64,000 nt of DNA from Knoellia subterranea KCTC 19937 (GTDB lineage Bacteria > Actinomycetota > Actinomycetes > Actinomycetales > Dermatophilaceae): positions 124,001-188,000 of the forward strand of contig NZ_AVPK01000004.1 of assembly GCF_000768685.1 (NCBI RefSeq), read 5' to 3'. Within the stretch, counting starts at the first letter, position 1, and the number at the start of each line of letters is the position of its first letter. The position numbers and the translations under genes were made by a program. The notes under the pieces are model-generated. The model made no database searches. It was not told the DNA's origin and saw only the letters and a list, made by a program, of their open reading frames with translations. This document shows positions 1 through 8,084 of the stretch, one piece after another.

Positions 1-63
1 CGCACGGAACCGGGCGGCACGGCATACCGGCGTGTTGCGGTGGAGCGTCGCTACGATCGAACG

Positions 64-597
64 GTGACCACCACACTCGTCCTCTCCGTCATCGGCGACG
101 ACCGCGCCGGACTCGTCAAGGCGCTCGCCGACGTCATCGAGCAGGGCGGTGGCAACTGGGAGCGCAGCCATCTCAGCGAACTCGCCGGCAAGTTCGCGGG
201 CATCGTCGTCGTGACCGTGCCCACCGACCGGGCGGACGACCTGCGTTCGTCGCTGGAGCCGCTGCAGGGTCTGCTCGACGTGGCCGTGCACGACGGCGCT
301 GTCGTCGAAGCGGCGGAAGGCGTGCAGGAGGTGCGCGTCGAGCTGCTCGGCAACGATCAGCCCGGCATCGTCGGCAGGGTCTCGGGCGTCCTGGCCCAGC
401 ACGGTCTCAGCGTCGCCGAACTCGTGAGCACGACGCGGGACGCACCGATGGCCGGCGGGCGACTGTTCGAGGCGATCGCGGTGGCAACGGTCCCGGCCGA
501 CGCCGACCTCGATGCGTTGCAGGCCGACCTCGAGCAACTCGCGACCGAGATGATGGTCGACCTGACGCTCAGCCCGCACGACGACGACGCCGACTGA
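64..597 (+). CDS. Tandem ACT-domain protein, GcvR-like
   Basis: A protein of about 177 residues made of two ACT domains, one beginning at the N-terminus (TTLVLSVIGDDRAGLVKAL) and one near residue 92 (RVELLGNDQPGIVGRVSGVL). Each carries the Asp-(R/Q)-x-Gly-(L/I)-V loop that binds small ligands in ACT regulators. The arrangement is that of the glycine-cleavage repressor GcvR and related cytosolic amino-acid sensors; which ligand is bound cannot be read here. The GTG at 64 is chosen because family members begin just before this strand; an in-frame GTG at 40 would add eight residues. Neither has a clear ribosome binding site. The gene ends at a strong bidirectional hairpin shared with the convergent cold-shock gene. 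Confidence 0.8.
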   Translation: MTTTLVLSVIGDDRAGLVKALADVIEQGGGNWERSHLSELAGKFAGIVVVTVPTDRADDLRSSLEPLQGLLDVAVHDGAVVEAAEGVQEVRVELLGNDQPGIVGRVSGVLAQHGLSVAELVSTTRDAPMAGGRLFEAIAVATVPADADLDALQADLEQLATEMMVDLTLSPHDDDAD

Positions 598-636
598 CTC
601 TGGTCACGGCGCGAGGCGCCAAACCGGAACACAACG

Positions 637-666
637 AAGGCCCCCGACCGTGTGGTCGGGGGCCTT
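637..666. terminator. Bidirectional hairpin between ACT gene and cold-shock gene
   Basis: A perfect 13-bp stem (AAGGCCCCCGACC with GGTCGGGGGCCTT) closes a GTGT loop. On the plus strand the arm ends in TT and on the minus strand likewise, so the hairpin can serve both convergent genes. Confidence 0.85.
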
Positions 667-701
667 GGTCCGAGATCAGGATCTCGAAGCTGGAAGAAGG
701 A

Positions 702-905
702 TCAGAGACCCTTGACCTTCTCGGCCTGCGGGCCCTTGGGACCCTGGGTCACGTCGAACTCGACCTTCTGACCCTCGGTGAGCTCGCGGTAGCCGGTGCT
801 GTCGATCGCCGAGTAGTGAACGAAGACGTCAGCGCCGCCACCGTCCTGCTCGATGAAGCCGAAGCCCTTTTCGCTGTTGAACCACTTCACGGTGCCGGTT
901 GCCAC
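702..905 (-). CDS. cspA: Cold-shock protein, CspA family
   Basis: A 67-residue single cold-shock domain. RNP1 (KGFGFIEQ) and RNP2 (VFVHYSAI) are intact, as is the leading [15 protein letters not shown] strand pair, so it should bind single-stranded nucleic acid and act as an RNA chaperone in the cytosol. The length is the family norm. The start is GTG at 905, preceded by AAAGG nine bases upstream. The gene is monocistronic, with a hairpin-containing leader of up to about 200 nt upstream (positions 906-1100), which fits post-transcriptional control of cold-shock mRNAs, though that control is inferred and not shown. Actinobacterial CspA copies are often constitutive. Confidence 0.95.
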   Translation of the reverse strand: MATGTVKWFNSEKGFGFIEQDGGGADVFVHYSAIDSTGYRELTEGQKVEFDVTQGPKGPQAEKVKGL

Positions 906-929
906 TTGGTGTTGCCTTTTCTGTATCGC

Positions 930-952
930 GAGCGCTCCCGTGTGGAGCGCTC
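930..952 (-). promoter_or_regulatory. Hairpin in the cspA leader
   Basis: GAGCGCTCC and GGAGCGCTC form a perfect 9-bp stem around CGTGT, about 25 nt upstream of the cspA start codon. Lying inside the likely 5' untranslated region it could modulate translation or mRNA stability. The remaining 150 nt to position 1109 hold no gene that I can support. Confidence 0.5.
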
Positions 953-1109
953 AGTGCCGCCGATGCTCACATCCGGAAAACTCACGCGACCTTCGCGCTG
1001 CTTCTCGACCGTGTTGGCCACGCGGACGTGGACTGAAAGGCAACAGCGATGACGTTAGCAGTCTTCGACGCTTCGGACCCAGCGCGCAGCGCGAACCTAA
1101 ACATTGGTC

Positions 1110-1139
1110 TTGACTTATATAAGCGTATACGCAAATAAT
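1110..1139 (+). promoter_or_regulatory. ArsR-gene promoter with overlapping operator palindrome
   Basis: TTGACT at 1110-1115 is followed 18 bp later by AATAAT (1134-1139), an AT-rich island in a GC-rich genome. The perfect palindrome GCGTATACGC (1123-1132) lies between the two elements, where a bound ArsR repressor would block polymerase. The ATG at 1145 is only about six bases after the -10 element, so the transcript is probably leaderless. Confidence 0.7.
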
Positions 1140-1144
1140 GAACC

Positions 1145-1510
1145 ATGCACGCGCTCGACGTCCTCGGTGATCCGGTCCGTCGCCGCATCCTCGAACTGCT
1201 GGCCGATGGCGAGCTCAGTGCCGGGGACGTGGCGGCAACGATCGGCACGGAGTTCGGCATCAGTCAGCCAGCCGTGTCGCAGCACCTCAAAGTGTTGCGG
1301 GACAACGGTTTTGCCAGTGTTCGTGCCGAAGGAACACGACGCCTGTATGCCGTTGACGCCCGTGGCGTGACCGAGGCCCGTGAGTGGTTGTCGGCCTTCG
1401 AACGCTTCTGGCTGCCGAAGCTCGCCGCACTCGACACGGAGCTCGCCCGGGGCCGCCGCCAGCGCCGCCTTGCATCCGAAACCCAGAAAACACATCCCAA
1501 GGAGACCTGA
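1145..1510 (+). CDS. ArsR-family winged-helix repressor
   Basis: A 121-residue ArsR/SmtB-type regulator. The winged helix-turn-helix spans about residues 5-85: DPVRRRILELLADGELSAGD, then the recognition helix ISQPAVSQHLKVLRDNGF and a wing with RRLYAVD. No metal-ligand cysteines are seen, which is usual for the ArsR subgroup paired with SRPBCC proteins; the effector is unknown. It is immediately followed by the SRPBCC gene (2-nt gap), a very common two-gene unit, so autoregulation of both from the 1123-1132 palindrome is likely. One copy of the dispersed GTATGCCG octamer falls inside it at 1345 and encodes Tyr-Ala. Confidence 0.9.
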   Translation: MHALDVLGDPVRRRILELLADGELSAGDVAATIGTEFGISQPAVSQHLKVLRDNGFASVRAEGTRRLYAVDARGVTEAREWLSAFERFWLPKLAALDTELARGRRQRRLASETQKTHPKET

Positions 1511-1512
1511 TC

Positions 1513-2169
1513 ATGGTCGATGTCCTGTCCCAGCTCGGCGCCGTCACGCGCGAGTTCCGCAACGACGAGGTGGATGGCGAGCCGTCGCACATCCAGACCC
1601 TCGAGCAGACGTATCCCTCGCCGATCGACGACGTGTGGGACGCGGTCACCAGCGCGGAGCGCATCCCGCGGTGGTTCCTGCCCATCTCGGGTGACCTCGT
1701 GCTCGGCGGTCGCTACCAGCTCGAGGGCAACGCCGGCGGTGAGGTCCTCGAGTGCGAGCCACCGACTGAGGGCAGTGGTGCGGCGCGCTATCGCGTGACA
1801 TGGGAGTACGCCGGGGGAGTCACGTGGCTCACCGTGCGCCTCCACGGCGAGGGCGAGCGGACTCGGCTCGTCCTCGAGCACCTGGCTCGCGCCGCCGACG
1901 TGCCTGCCGAGATGTGGGAGGCGTTCGGCCCGGGCGCGACCGGTGTCGGCTGGGACAGCGGACTGCTCGGTCTCGGGCTGCACCTCGGTGCCACCGACGG
2001 GAAGCTCGCGCCGGGCGAGGCCGCCGCCTGGGGTGCGACGGACGAGGGCAAGCAGTTCTATCGCGGTGCGGCTGACGCGTGGGGCGCTGCGCACGCTGCC
2101 TCCGGAGTCGACGCCGATGTGGCCCAGCGCGCCGCCGACGCGACCTATGGGGCCTACACCGGCGCCTGA
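1513..2169 (+). CDS. SRPBCC (AHSA1/START-like) protein
   Basis: A protein of 218 residues. Residues 25-155 form the SRPBCC fold: QTYPSPIDDVWDAVTSAERI, then RWFLPISGDLVLGGRYQL and a C-terminal GWDSGLLGL helix typical of the Aha1 C-terminal-like family, which binds hydrophobic ligands in a deep cavity. The last 60 residues are an alanine-rich helical extension beyond the usual domain. The start ATG at 1513 has GGAGA eight bases upstream. It sits two bases after the ArsR gene and is probably the target of that repressor; the bound ligand and pathway cannot be told from sequence. Confidence 0.85.
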   Translation: MVDVLSQLGAVTREFRNDEVDGEPSHIQTLEQTYPSPIDDVWDAVTSAERIPRWFLPISGDLVLGGRYQLEGNAGGEVLECEPPTEGSGAARYRVTWEYAGGVTWLTVRLHGEGERTRLVLEHLARAADVPAEMWEAFGPGATGVGWDSGLLGLGLHLGATDGKLAPGEAAAWGATDEGKQFYRGAADAWGAAHAASGVDADVAQRAADATYGAYTGA

Positions 2170-2317
2170 GGGACTGGATCGCGTACCGCCGGACATGCAA
2201 TGGCGCTCTGGTGCGGGTCTCGCTGCCCGGTCCGGAGCGTGTGGACGACCCCCCGCGGGGGCCTCCCCTGGACTACTGCATGTCCGGCGGCACGCTGCTG
2301 TGCTGCCGCGCTGGTCA

Positions 2318-2569
2318 GGACTCGAGCAGGAGGAGTGGGCGCGCTACTTCAAGAAGCTGGCGGCCCTCGGCAAGCTCGCCGCGGGCCTCGCACACGAACT
2401 CAACAACCCCGCCGCGGCGATCGAGAGCTACTCCCACATGGACCGCGCCGACCGAGCACTTCACCGACGTCCACGAGGGCATCGAGGACCCGCTTGTCAT
2501 CCTCGCGCACCGCGGACGGTCTTCCGCGTGGCGCTGCCCCTTTCGGTGCCGCTTGCCTCGGACGCCTGA
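2318..2569 (+). pseudogene. Remnant of a sensor histidine kinase, several internal deletions
   Basis: The stretch reads GLEQEEWARYFKKLAALGKL then AAGLAHELNNPAAAI, the dimerisation/phosphoacceptor box of a HisKA kinase with its His in AHELNNP. It then jumps directly to ESYSHMDRA, changes frame to EHFTDVHEGIEDPLVILAHR, and returns to the first frame for VFRVALPLSVPL, the very end of the ATPase domain. The pieces are in the right order for an actinobacterial kinase of the SYSYMDRA/DVHEGI type, but the N-terminal sensor and the N, G1 and G2 boxes are gone. Interpretation as a decayed gene is mine, from remembered family sequences. The 150 nt before it (2170-2317) hold nothing else that I can name. 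Confidence 0.7.
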
Positions 2570-2628
2570 CACCCGGCATACCGGCGTGTCGTGTCCCCAA
2601 CCCGGGAAATGGGTGAGATCGGGACGGG

Positions 2629-3324
2629 TCAGGCGGTGGTGGTGACGACGGCGAGGAGGGCGGTCTCGGCTGCGGTGAGGTATTCCTCGAGCTCATTCCG
2701 TGCGCCCTTGACATCGCCCCGACCGAGCAGGTCGACGAGGGTGCGATTGCGCCGCAGGAACGGCTCGTGCAGCGCCTCGCGGTCGGGCAGTTGGAGGAAG
2801 GCGAGCCGCAGTTCCGCGAGCAGCCCGTCGAACATCGACGACACGTGGACGCTGCCGGCCGCCGCGACGAGCCGCCGGTGGAACTCGATGTCGCCGGTCC
2901 CGACGCTCTCCCAGTCGCCGGTCTCGGCGGCCTGCTCGGCCTCGGCGACGATCGCGTCGAGGGCTGCGAGAGTCTCGCGACTCGCGACGATCTCCCCGAG
3001 TCCGAGCGGCTCGAGGAGTCGTCGGGTCACATACATCTCGCGTATGCCGTCCGGTCCGATCGTGCGGACGAAGACGCCTTTGTGGAGGGCGTGCTCGACA
3101 AGCCGTTCGTGCCCGAGAAGTCGGAAGGACTCGCGCACCGTGTTGCGGGAGACCCCGAGTGCGGCCGCGATCTGCTCCTCGCGCAGTTGCGCCCCCGGGA
3201 GGATCCGACCCTGGGAGATCTGGGTGCGCAGCACACCGGCCACGGCCTCGGCAGTGCTCGCCCGGCGGGGGAGAGCCGGCAGGGCACCCAGGTCAGCGTC
3301 GACGGGAACGGGGGCGGACGGCAT
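2629..3324 (-). CDS. GntR/FadR-family transcriptional regulator
   Basis: A 231-residue regulator. Residues 20-85 form the winged helix (QISQGRILPGAQLREEQIAA, then ALGVSRNTVRESFRLL); residues 100-220 are an all-helical FCD ligand domain with IEFHRRLVAAAG and metal-site-like histidines. It is divergent from the MFS-pxpABC operon, with a perfect 21-bp palindrome in the shared spacer, so it most likely controls that operon in response to a carboxylate such as 5-oxoproline (inference). The ATG at 3324 is chosen because upstream residues look non-coding and would run through the palindrome. The start codon lies inside a copy of the octamer GTATGCCG. Confidence 0.88.
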   Translation of the reverse strand: MPSAPVPVDADLGALPALPRRASTAEAVAGVLRTQISQGRILPGAQLREEQIAAALGVSRNTVRESFRLLGHERLVEHALHKGVFVRTIGPDGIREMYVTRRLLEPLGLGEIVASRETLAALDAIVAEAEQAAETGDWESVGTGDIEFHRRLVAAAGSVHVSSMFDGLLAELRLAFLQLPDREALHEPFLRRNRTLVDLLGRGDVKGARNELEEYLTAAETALLAVVTTTA

Positions 3325-3371
3325 ACGCGGAGCATAGTCACGACTCTCAAAAATGTTGCCGAATCCTCTTG

Positions 3372-3392
3372 TCGGATTGTTCAACAATCCGA
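3372..3392. promoter_or_regulatory. Palindromic operator for the GntR regulator
   Basis: TCGGATTGTT and AACAATCCGA form perfect 10-bp arms around a single C. The site sits between the divergent GntR gene (start 3324) and the MFS symporter (start 3452). A TTGTTCAACAA core of this kind is typical of FadR-subfamily operators. Binding by the neighbouring regulator is inferred. Confidence 0.75.
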
Positions 3393-3451
3393 TACCTTCG
3401 TCGGAACCGAGCCGACACCGTCGTCGGCCCCCGGACGTCAAGGAGCATCCC

Positions 3452-4768
3452 GTGAGCGAGACGACCCCCAAGGTTTCGTCCGTCCGCCGCGTCATCATCG
3501 CGAGCCTCGTCGGCACGTCGCTGGAGTGGTACGACTTCTTCATCTACGGCACCGCAGCAGCCCTCGTCTTCAACAAGCTCTTCTTCCCCGAGTTCGACCC
3601 GCTCGTCGGCACGCTGCTGTCGTTCGCCACCTTCGCCGTCGGGTTCATCTCCCGCCCGCTCGGCGGCATCGTCTTCGGCCACTACGGCGACAAACTCGGC
3701 CGCAAGAACGTCCTCGTCGTCACGCTCCTCCTCATGGGGCTCGCGACGTTCGCGATCGGCCTCCTCCCGACCTATGCGTCGATCGGCTTCTGGGCGCCCG
3801 CACTCCTCGTCGTCCTCCGCTTCCTCCAGGGCCTCGGGCTCGGCGGCGAGTGGGGCGGCGCCGTCCTCATGACCCTCGAGAGCGGCGAATCGCACCGTCG
3901 CGGGCTCAACGCGAGCTGGCCGCAGGTCGGCGTGCCGTTCGGCCTGCTCCTCGCCAATGGCGTCCTGTCGCTCATGGGCGGCGTCACGTCCGACTCGGCC
4001 TTCCTCTCGTGGGGCTGGCGCGTCCCGTTCCTCCTCAGCGGCCTGCTCGTCATCGTCGGTCTTGTCATCCGCATGACCATCGCCGAGAGCCCTCTCTTCG
4101 CCGAGACCGAGGAGTCGGGCCACAAGGCCAAGGCCCCGATCGTCGAGGTGTTCCGCAACTACCCCAAGCAGGTCGCGCTCGCGATCGGTGCGCGGGTCGG
4201 CGTCGACGTCGCGTTCTACACGTTCGTCCTCTTCATCACGACGTACGTCACGACCTACCTCGACCTCCCCAAGAGCTACGCCCTCAACGCCGTGCTCATC
4301 GCGGCAGCCGTCCAGGTCTTCGCCATCCCCTTCTTCGGCCACCTCTCCGACGTGCGCGGACGGCGTCCCGTCTACATCGCCGGCGCGGTCGCGGCCGCCG
4401 TGTGGGTGCTCATCTTCTTCCGGCTGCTCGACACGGGCAACGTCGTGCTCATCGTGCTGGCGGCCATCGTCGCGCTCATCGTGCACGCCGCGATGTACGG
4501 CCCCCAGGCGGCGTTCATCTCCGAGATGTTCCCGACGCGCGTGCGCTACACCGGTGCGTCGATGGGCTATCAGCTCGCCGGCATCGTCGGTGGTGCGCTC
4601 GCCCCGATCATCTCGACGTGGCTGCTCGACCGCTACGACAGCTCGCTCGCCGTGTCCGGCTACGTCGTCGCCATGCTCGCCATCACCGTGGTCTGCGTCT
4701 TCCTCGCCCCCGAGACGTCGAAGGCCGACCTGGGTGACGGCGCCCCCCTCGAGGAGGCGCGGGCGTGA
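3452..4768 (+). CDS. MFS metabolite:proton symporter (MHS family)
   Basis: A 438-residue transporter with twelve predicted membrane helices. The start region TSLEWYDFFIYGTAAALVF and the loop motifs GHYGDKLGRKN (after helix 2) and GLGLGGEWGGAVL are hallmarks of the metabolite:H+ symporter family that includes KgtP, ProP and ShiA. It probably imports a carboxylate. As the first gene of the pxpABC operon, 5-oxoproline or a related amide is the natural candidate substrate, which is inference from context. The GTG start has AAGGAG seven bases upstream. Its stop overlaps the pxpA start by 4 bp (GTGA), so the genes are translationally coupled. Confidence 0.88.
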   Translation: MSETTPKVSSVRRVIIASLVGTSLEWYDFFIYGTAAALVFNKLFFPEFDPLVGTLLSFATFAVGFISRPLGGIVFGHYGDKLGRKNVLVVTLLLMGLATFAIGLLPTYASIGFWAPALLVVLRFLQGLGLGGEWGGAVLMTLESGESHRRGLNASWPQVGVPFGLLLANGVLSLMGGVTSDSAFLSWGWRVPFLLSGLLVIVGLVIRMTIAESPLFAETEESGHKAKAPIVEVFRNYPKQVALAIGARVGVDVAFYTFVLFITTYVTTYLDLPKSYALNAVLIAAAVQVFAIPFFGHLSDVRGRRPVYIAGAVAAAVWVLIFFRLLDTGNVVLIVLAAIVALIVHAAMYGPQAAFISEMFPTRVRYTGASMGYQLAGIVGGALAPIISTWLLDRYDSSLAVSGYVVAMLAITVVCVFLAPETSKADLGDGAPLEEARA

Positions 4769-5556
4769 CAGCCGTCATCGACCTCAACAGCGACCTGGGC
4801 GAAGGGTTCGGGCGCTGGACCCTCGGTGACGACGAGGCCATGCTCGGACTCGTCACGAGCGCCAACGTCGCGTGCGGCTTCCACGCCGGTGACCCGAGCA
4901 TCCTGCGACGGGTGTGCGCGCAGGCGGCGGAGCGCGGCGTGGCGGTCGGGGCGCAGGTGGGCTATCGAGACCTTGCCGGATTCGGCCGCCGCCACATCGA
5001 CGTCGACTCCGCTGAGCTCGTCGACGAGGTGATCTACCAGCTCGCCGCACTCGACGGCATTGCCCGCGTTGAGGGCACGCGCGTCAGCTACGTCAAACCG
5101 CATGGTGCGCTCTACAACGACGCCGCGTCGTCGCCGGTCGTTGCCGGTGCCGTGGCCGAGGCGACCGCCGCGTATGCCGGGTCCGCGCCGTCCGAGGACG
5201 CCTCACCGTTCGTGTTGCTCGGGCTCGCCGGCTCCGAACTGCTCACCGCGGCCGAGGCGGTAGGGCTGCGACCCGTGGCCGAGGCGTTCGCGGATCGGGC
5301 GTACACCGCTGAAGGGCTCCTGGTGTCGCGGCGTGAGCCGGGGGCTGTGCTCCACGACCCCGCGACCATTGCGGCGCGATGTGTCCGGCTCGCGACGGAA
5401 GGTGTGGTCGAGAGCATCGATGGGACGACCATTTCCGTTGCGGCACAGTCGATCTGCGTCCACGGCGACACCGACGGGGCCGTCGCCATCGCACGAGAGG
5501 TTCGGCAGGCGCTAGAGGGGGCGGGCGTCGAGATCCGCCCGTTCACCGGGTCATGA
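4765..5556 (+). CDS. pxpA: 5-oxoprolinase subunit PxpA (LamB/YcsF family)
   Basis: A 263-residue cytosolic protein with the LamB/YcsF signatures IDLNSDLGEGFG at the start, ANVACGFHAGDP near residue 35 and YVKPHGALYN near residue 112. PxpA works with PxpB and PxpC to hydrolyse 5-oxoproline to glutamate using ATP, removing a damage product of glutamine and glutathione-like peptides. All three subunits are present here in the order A-B-C. Length and motifs are normal. Its start overlaps the end of the transporter gene. Confidence 0.93.
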   Translation: MTAVIDLNSDLGEGFGRWTLGDDEAMLGLVTSANVACGFHAGDPSILRRVCAQAAERGVAVGAQVGYRDLAGFGRRHIDVDSAELVDEVIYQLAALDGIARVEGTRVSYVKPHGALYNDAASSPVVAGAVAEATAAYAGSAPSEDASPFVLLGLAGSELLTAAEAVGLRPVAEAFADRAYTAEGLLVSRREPGAVLHDPATIAARCVRLATEGVVESIDGTTISVAAQSICVHGDTDGAVAIAREVRQALEGAGVEIRPFTGS

Positions 5557-5566
5557 GGAGGTCGTC

Positions 5567-6184
5567 ATGAGGGAGGTCCTGCCCGCCGGACACGGCGGCC
5601 TGCTCGTCGAGTGCGCCGACCTCACCGACGTCATGAACCTCCATCGGGCGCTCGAGGCCTCACGCCCTGCGGGCGTCGTGGACATCGTCCCCGCGGCTCG
5701 CACGGTCCTCGTCACCCTTTCCGACGGGGCCCCGCGTGCCGAGGTCGTCGCGGCGATCCATGCCGTGGACACGCGATCGCTGACGGAGACGGCCGATCGT
5801 GCCGAGGTCGTCGTTCCGGTGACCTACGACGGAGGTGACCTCGAGGACGTCGCGGAACTCACCGGCATACCCGTCGATGAGGTGGTGCGCCGGCACGCGG
5901 CGGCGGACTACGTCGTTGCGTTCACGGGCTTCGCTCCCGGGTTCGCCTACATCGCCGGGGGCGACCCTGCGCTGCATGTCCCGCGCAGGGCGACTCCGCG
6001 AACGCGCGTCCCTGCCGGATCCGTCTCTCTCGCAGGCGAATTCACCGGAATCTATCCACGTGTCGGACCGGGAGGGTGGCAGCTCATCGGTCGCACCGAC
6101 GTTGTCCTCTGGGACCTGCAGCGGGAGTCGCCGGCCCTCCTCACGCCGGGCACGCCCGTGCGGTTCGAGGCGGTGACGTCGTGA
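5567..6184 (+). CDS. pxpB: 5-oxoprolinase subunit PxpB (KipI family)
   Basis: A 205-residue protein of the KipI/allophanate-hydrolase subunit 1 family. Recognisable are VPVTYDGGDLEDVAELTG, the conserved FTGFAPGFAYIAG block and PRTRVPAGSVSLAGEFTGIY, which ends in the PGGWQLIGRT motif. It pairs with PxpC to form the ATP-dependent lyase half of 5-oxoprolinase; older annotations call it a kinase inhibitor. AGGAGG lies six bases before the ATG. The gene overlaps pxpC by 4 bp. A GTATGCCG copy on the minus strand at 5863 gives a GGC-ATA (Gly-Ile) codon pair, ATA being a rare codon here. Confidence 0.93.
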   Translation: MREVLPAGHGGLLVECADLTDVMNLHRALEASRPAGVVDIVPAARTVLVTLSDGAPRAEVVAAIHAVDTRSLTETADRAEVVVPVTYDGGDLEDVAELTGIPVDEVVRRHAAADYVVAFTGFAPGFAYIAGGDPALHVPRRATPRTRVPAGSVSLAGEFTGIYPRVGPGGWQLIGRTDVVLWDLQRESPALLTPGTPVRFEAVTS

Positions 6185-7041
6185 TCGAGGTCCTGCGTGC
6201 AGGCGCGCTGACCACTGTTCAGGACCTTGGCCGCCCCGGTCTGGCGCACCTGGGCGTAGGCCGGTCCGGGGCCGTCGATCGGCCGAGTCTCCGGCTCGCC
6301 AACCGGCTCGTCGGCAACGACGAGGGGGACGCCGGGCTGGAGGTCACGTTCGGCGGATTGTCCCTGACGACAACGGAACCCGTCATCGTCGCGCTCACGG
6401 GAGCCCCGGGAGCTGTGAAGGTGAATGGCCGCGGTCGCGACATGTTCGCGCCGCTGGCGCTGGCCGCCGGAGACGTGCTCGAGCTGGGTATGCCTTCCCG
6501 CGGCGTCCGCACCTACGTCGCCGTCCGCGGAGGGTTGGCCGTCGAGTCGGTCCTGGGGTCGGCATCCACCGACCTGCTGTCCCACCTCGGCCCGGAGCCG
6601 GTGCGGGACGGCGACCGGATCTCCGTGGGGGAGGTGCACGGTGACCTTCCCGGTGTCGACGTCGCGCCGGTGCGCACCCTGCCCGATCAGGTCGTGCTGC
6701 GGGTCGTCCTCGGCCCTCGCGACAACTGGTTCACGCCGGACGCGGTCGACGATTTCCGGAGGGGGCGGTTCGAGGCGACGTCCTCGTCGGACCGGATCGG
6801 AGTGCGCCTGACCGGCCAGCCCCTGACGCGGAGGAACGCCGACGAGCTGCCATCCGAGGGGATGGTCGAGGGCGCGGTGCAGGTGCCGCCCGACGGCCAG
6901 CCCGTCGTCTTCCTCGCCGACCATCCGGTGACCGGGGGCTATCCGGTGATCGCCGTCGTCCATCCCGCCGACATTGCCCTCGCGGCTCAGTTGCGACCCG
7001 GACAGGCCGTCCGGTTCGAGGTCGCCTCGCTCGGCCGCTGA
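6181..7041 (+). CDS. pxpC: 5-oxoprolinase subunit PxpC (biotin-dependent carboxyltransferase family)
   Basis: A 286-residue protein of the KipA/AHS2 family. It opens with IEVLRAGALTTVQDLGRPGL and later has ANRLVGNDEGDAGLEVTFGG, both standard for PxpC, and ends with VTGGYPVIAVVHPADIALAA. It completes the PxpABC complex encoded in this operon. The GTG start at 6181 overlaps the pxpB stop codon (GTGA), as expected for stoichiometric subunits. No truncation is seen. Confidence 0.93.
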   Translation: MIEVLRAGALTTVQDLGRPGLAHLGVGRSGAVDRPSLRLANRLVGNDEGDAGLEVTFGGLSLTTTEPVIVALTGAPGAVKVNGRGRDMFAPLALAAGDVLELGMPSRGVRTYVAVRGGLAVESVLGSASTDLLSHLGPEPVRDGDRISVGEVHGDLPGVDVAPVRTLPDQVVLRVVLGPRDNWFTPDAVDDFRRGRFEATSSSDRIGVRLTGQPLTRRNADELPSEGMVEGAVQVPPDGQPVVFLADHPVTGGYPVIAVVHPADIALAAQLRPGQAVRFEVASLGR

Positions 7042-7064
7042 CCCTGCCGAGGCAGGATGGCCGT

Positions 7065-7970
7065 ATGCCGACTCCATCCGTCCCGCTCCCGCCCGACGAA
7101 GCCGCTCTGGTCCGGTCACGCCTCGACGCGCTCGGACTTCCGGGGATGATCGACGTGCACACGCACTTCATGCCGAAGCGGGTGCTGGACAAGGTGTGGG
7201 CGTACTTCGACAGCGCCGGGCCGAAGCTGGGTCGCGAGTGGCCGATCGCGTATCGCGGCACCGATGAGGAGCGCGTGGATCGGTTGCGGGAGTTCGGTGT
7301 CGAGCGGTTCACGTCGTTGAGCTATCCGCACAAGCCGGGGATGGCCGGGTTCCTCAACGCATGGTCCGCGGACTTCGCCGGCGCCCACCCGGACGTGCTG
7401 CGGTCGGCCACGTTCTTCCCCGAGCCCGGTGCGGATCGCTATGTGCGAGAGGCCATTTCAGCCGGGGTGCAGGTGTTCAAGGTGCACGTGCAGGTGGGGG
7501 AGTTCGACCCCAACGACACCCTGCTCGACGGGGTGTGGGGCGCGCTCTCGGACAGCGGGACACCCGTCGTCATCCATTGCGGGGATGGGCCGCTGCCGGG
7601 ACCGTTCACCGGTGCCGCAGGTGCGTCGGAGTTGCTGCGACGCTTCCCGCGACTCACCCTCGTCGTCGCGCACATGGGGATGCCGGAGTACGCCGAGTTC
7701 CTCGACCTCGTCGCTGCCCACGAACGGGTGCATCTCGACACGACGATGTCGTTCACGGACTTCACCGAGTCGATGCACCCCTTCCCGGCGGAGCTGCGCG
7801 GACGGCTGGCCGACCTGGGGGAGCGGGTGCTGTTCGGCAGCGACTACCCCAACATCCCCTATTCCTATCTCCATGCGGTCGACGCGGTGCTCGGGCTCGA
7901 CCTCGGGGACGACTGGGCGCGGAAGGTGCTGCGCGAGAACGCCGTTCGCCTCTTCGACCTCGAGGCGTGA
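7065..7970 (+). CDS. Amidohydrolase family protein (ACMSD-like TIM barrel)
   Basis: A 301-residue metal-dependent hydrolase or decarboxylase. The metal site is visible as DVHTHFMP near residue 28, VVIHCGDGPLPG near residue 168, VVAHMGMPEY near residue 203 and FGSDYPNIPY near residue 262, matching the amidohydrolase 2 group that contains ACMSD and resorcylate decarboxylase. The substrate is not identifiable. It starts 24 nt after pxpC, so it may share that operon. The start codon ATG at 7065 is embedded in a GTATGCCG octamer (7063-7070). Confidence 0.85.
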   Translation: MPTPSVPLPPDEAALVRSRLDALGLPGMIDVHTHFMPKRVLDKVWAYFDSAGPKLGREWPIAYRGTDEERVDRLREFGVERFTSLSYPHKPGMAGFLNAWSADFAGAHPDVLRSATFFPEPGADRYVREAISAGVQVFKVHVQVGEFDPNDTLLDGVWGALSDSGTPVVIHCGDGPLPGPFTGAAGASELLRRFPRLTLVVAHMGMPEYAEFLDLVAAHERVHLDTTMSFTDFTESMHPFPAELRGRLADLGERVLFGSDYPNIPYSYLHAVDAVLGLDLGDDWARKVLRENAVRLFDLEA

Positions 7971-8084
7971 GTCTGCGAACCGTCGTGCTGCGGACCGGCG
8001 GGACGGCACGGAGGTGGGCGGACGGCATACGTGAATCGGGTTGTCCCAGAGCACGACGCAAGGCGGAGGGCTAGCGTCAGGCGC

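Noticed and set aside
2767-4737. 656-residue plus-strand frame
   Set aside because: Covers the GntR gene antisense and the MFS gene out of frame; composition is Arg/His/Pro-rich without domains.
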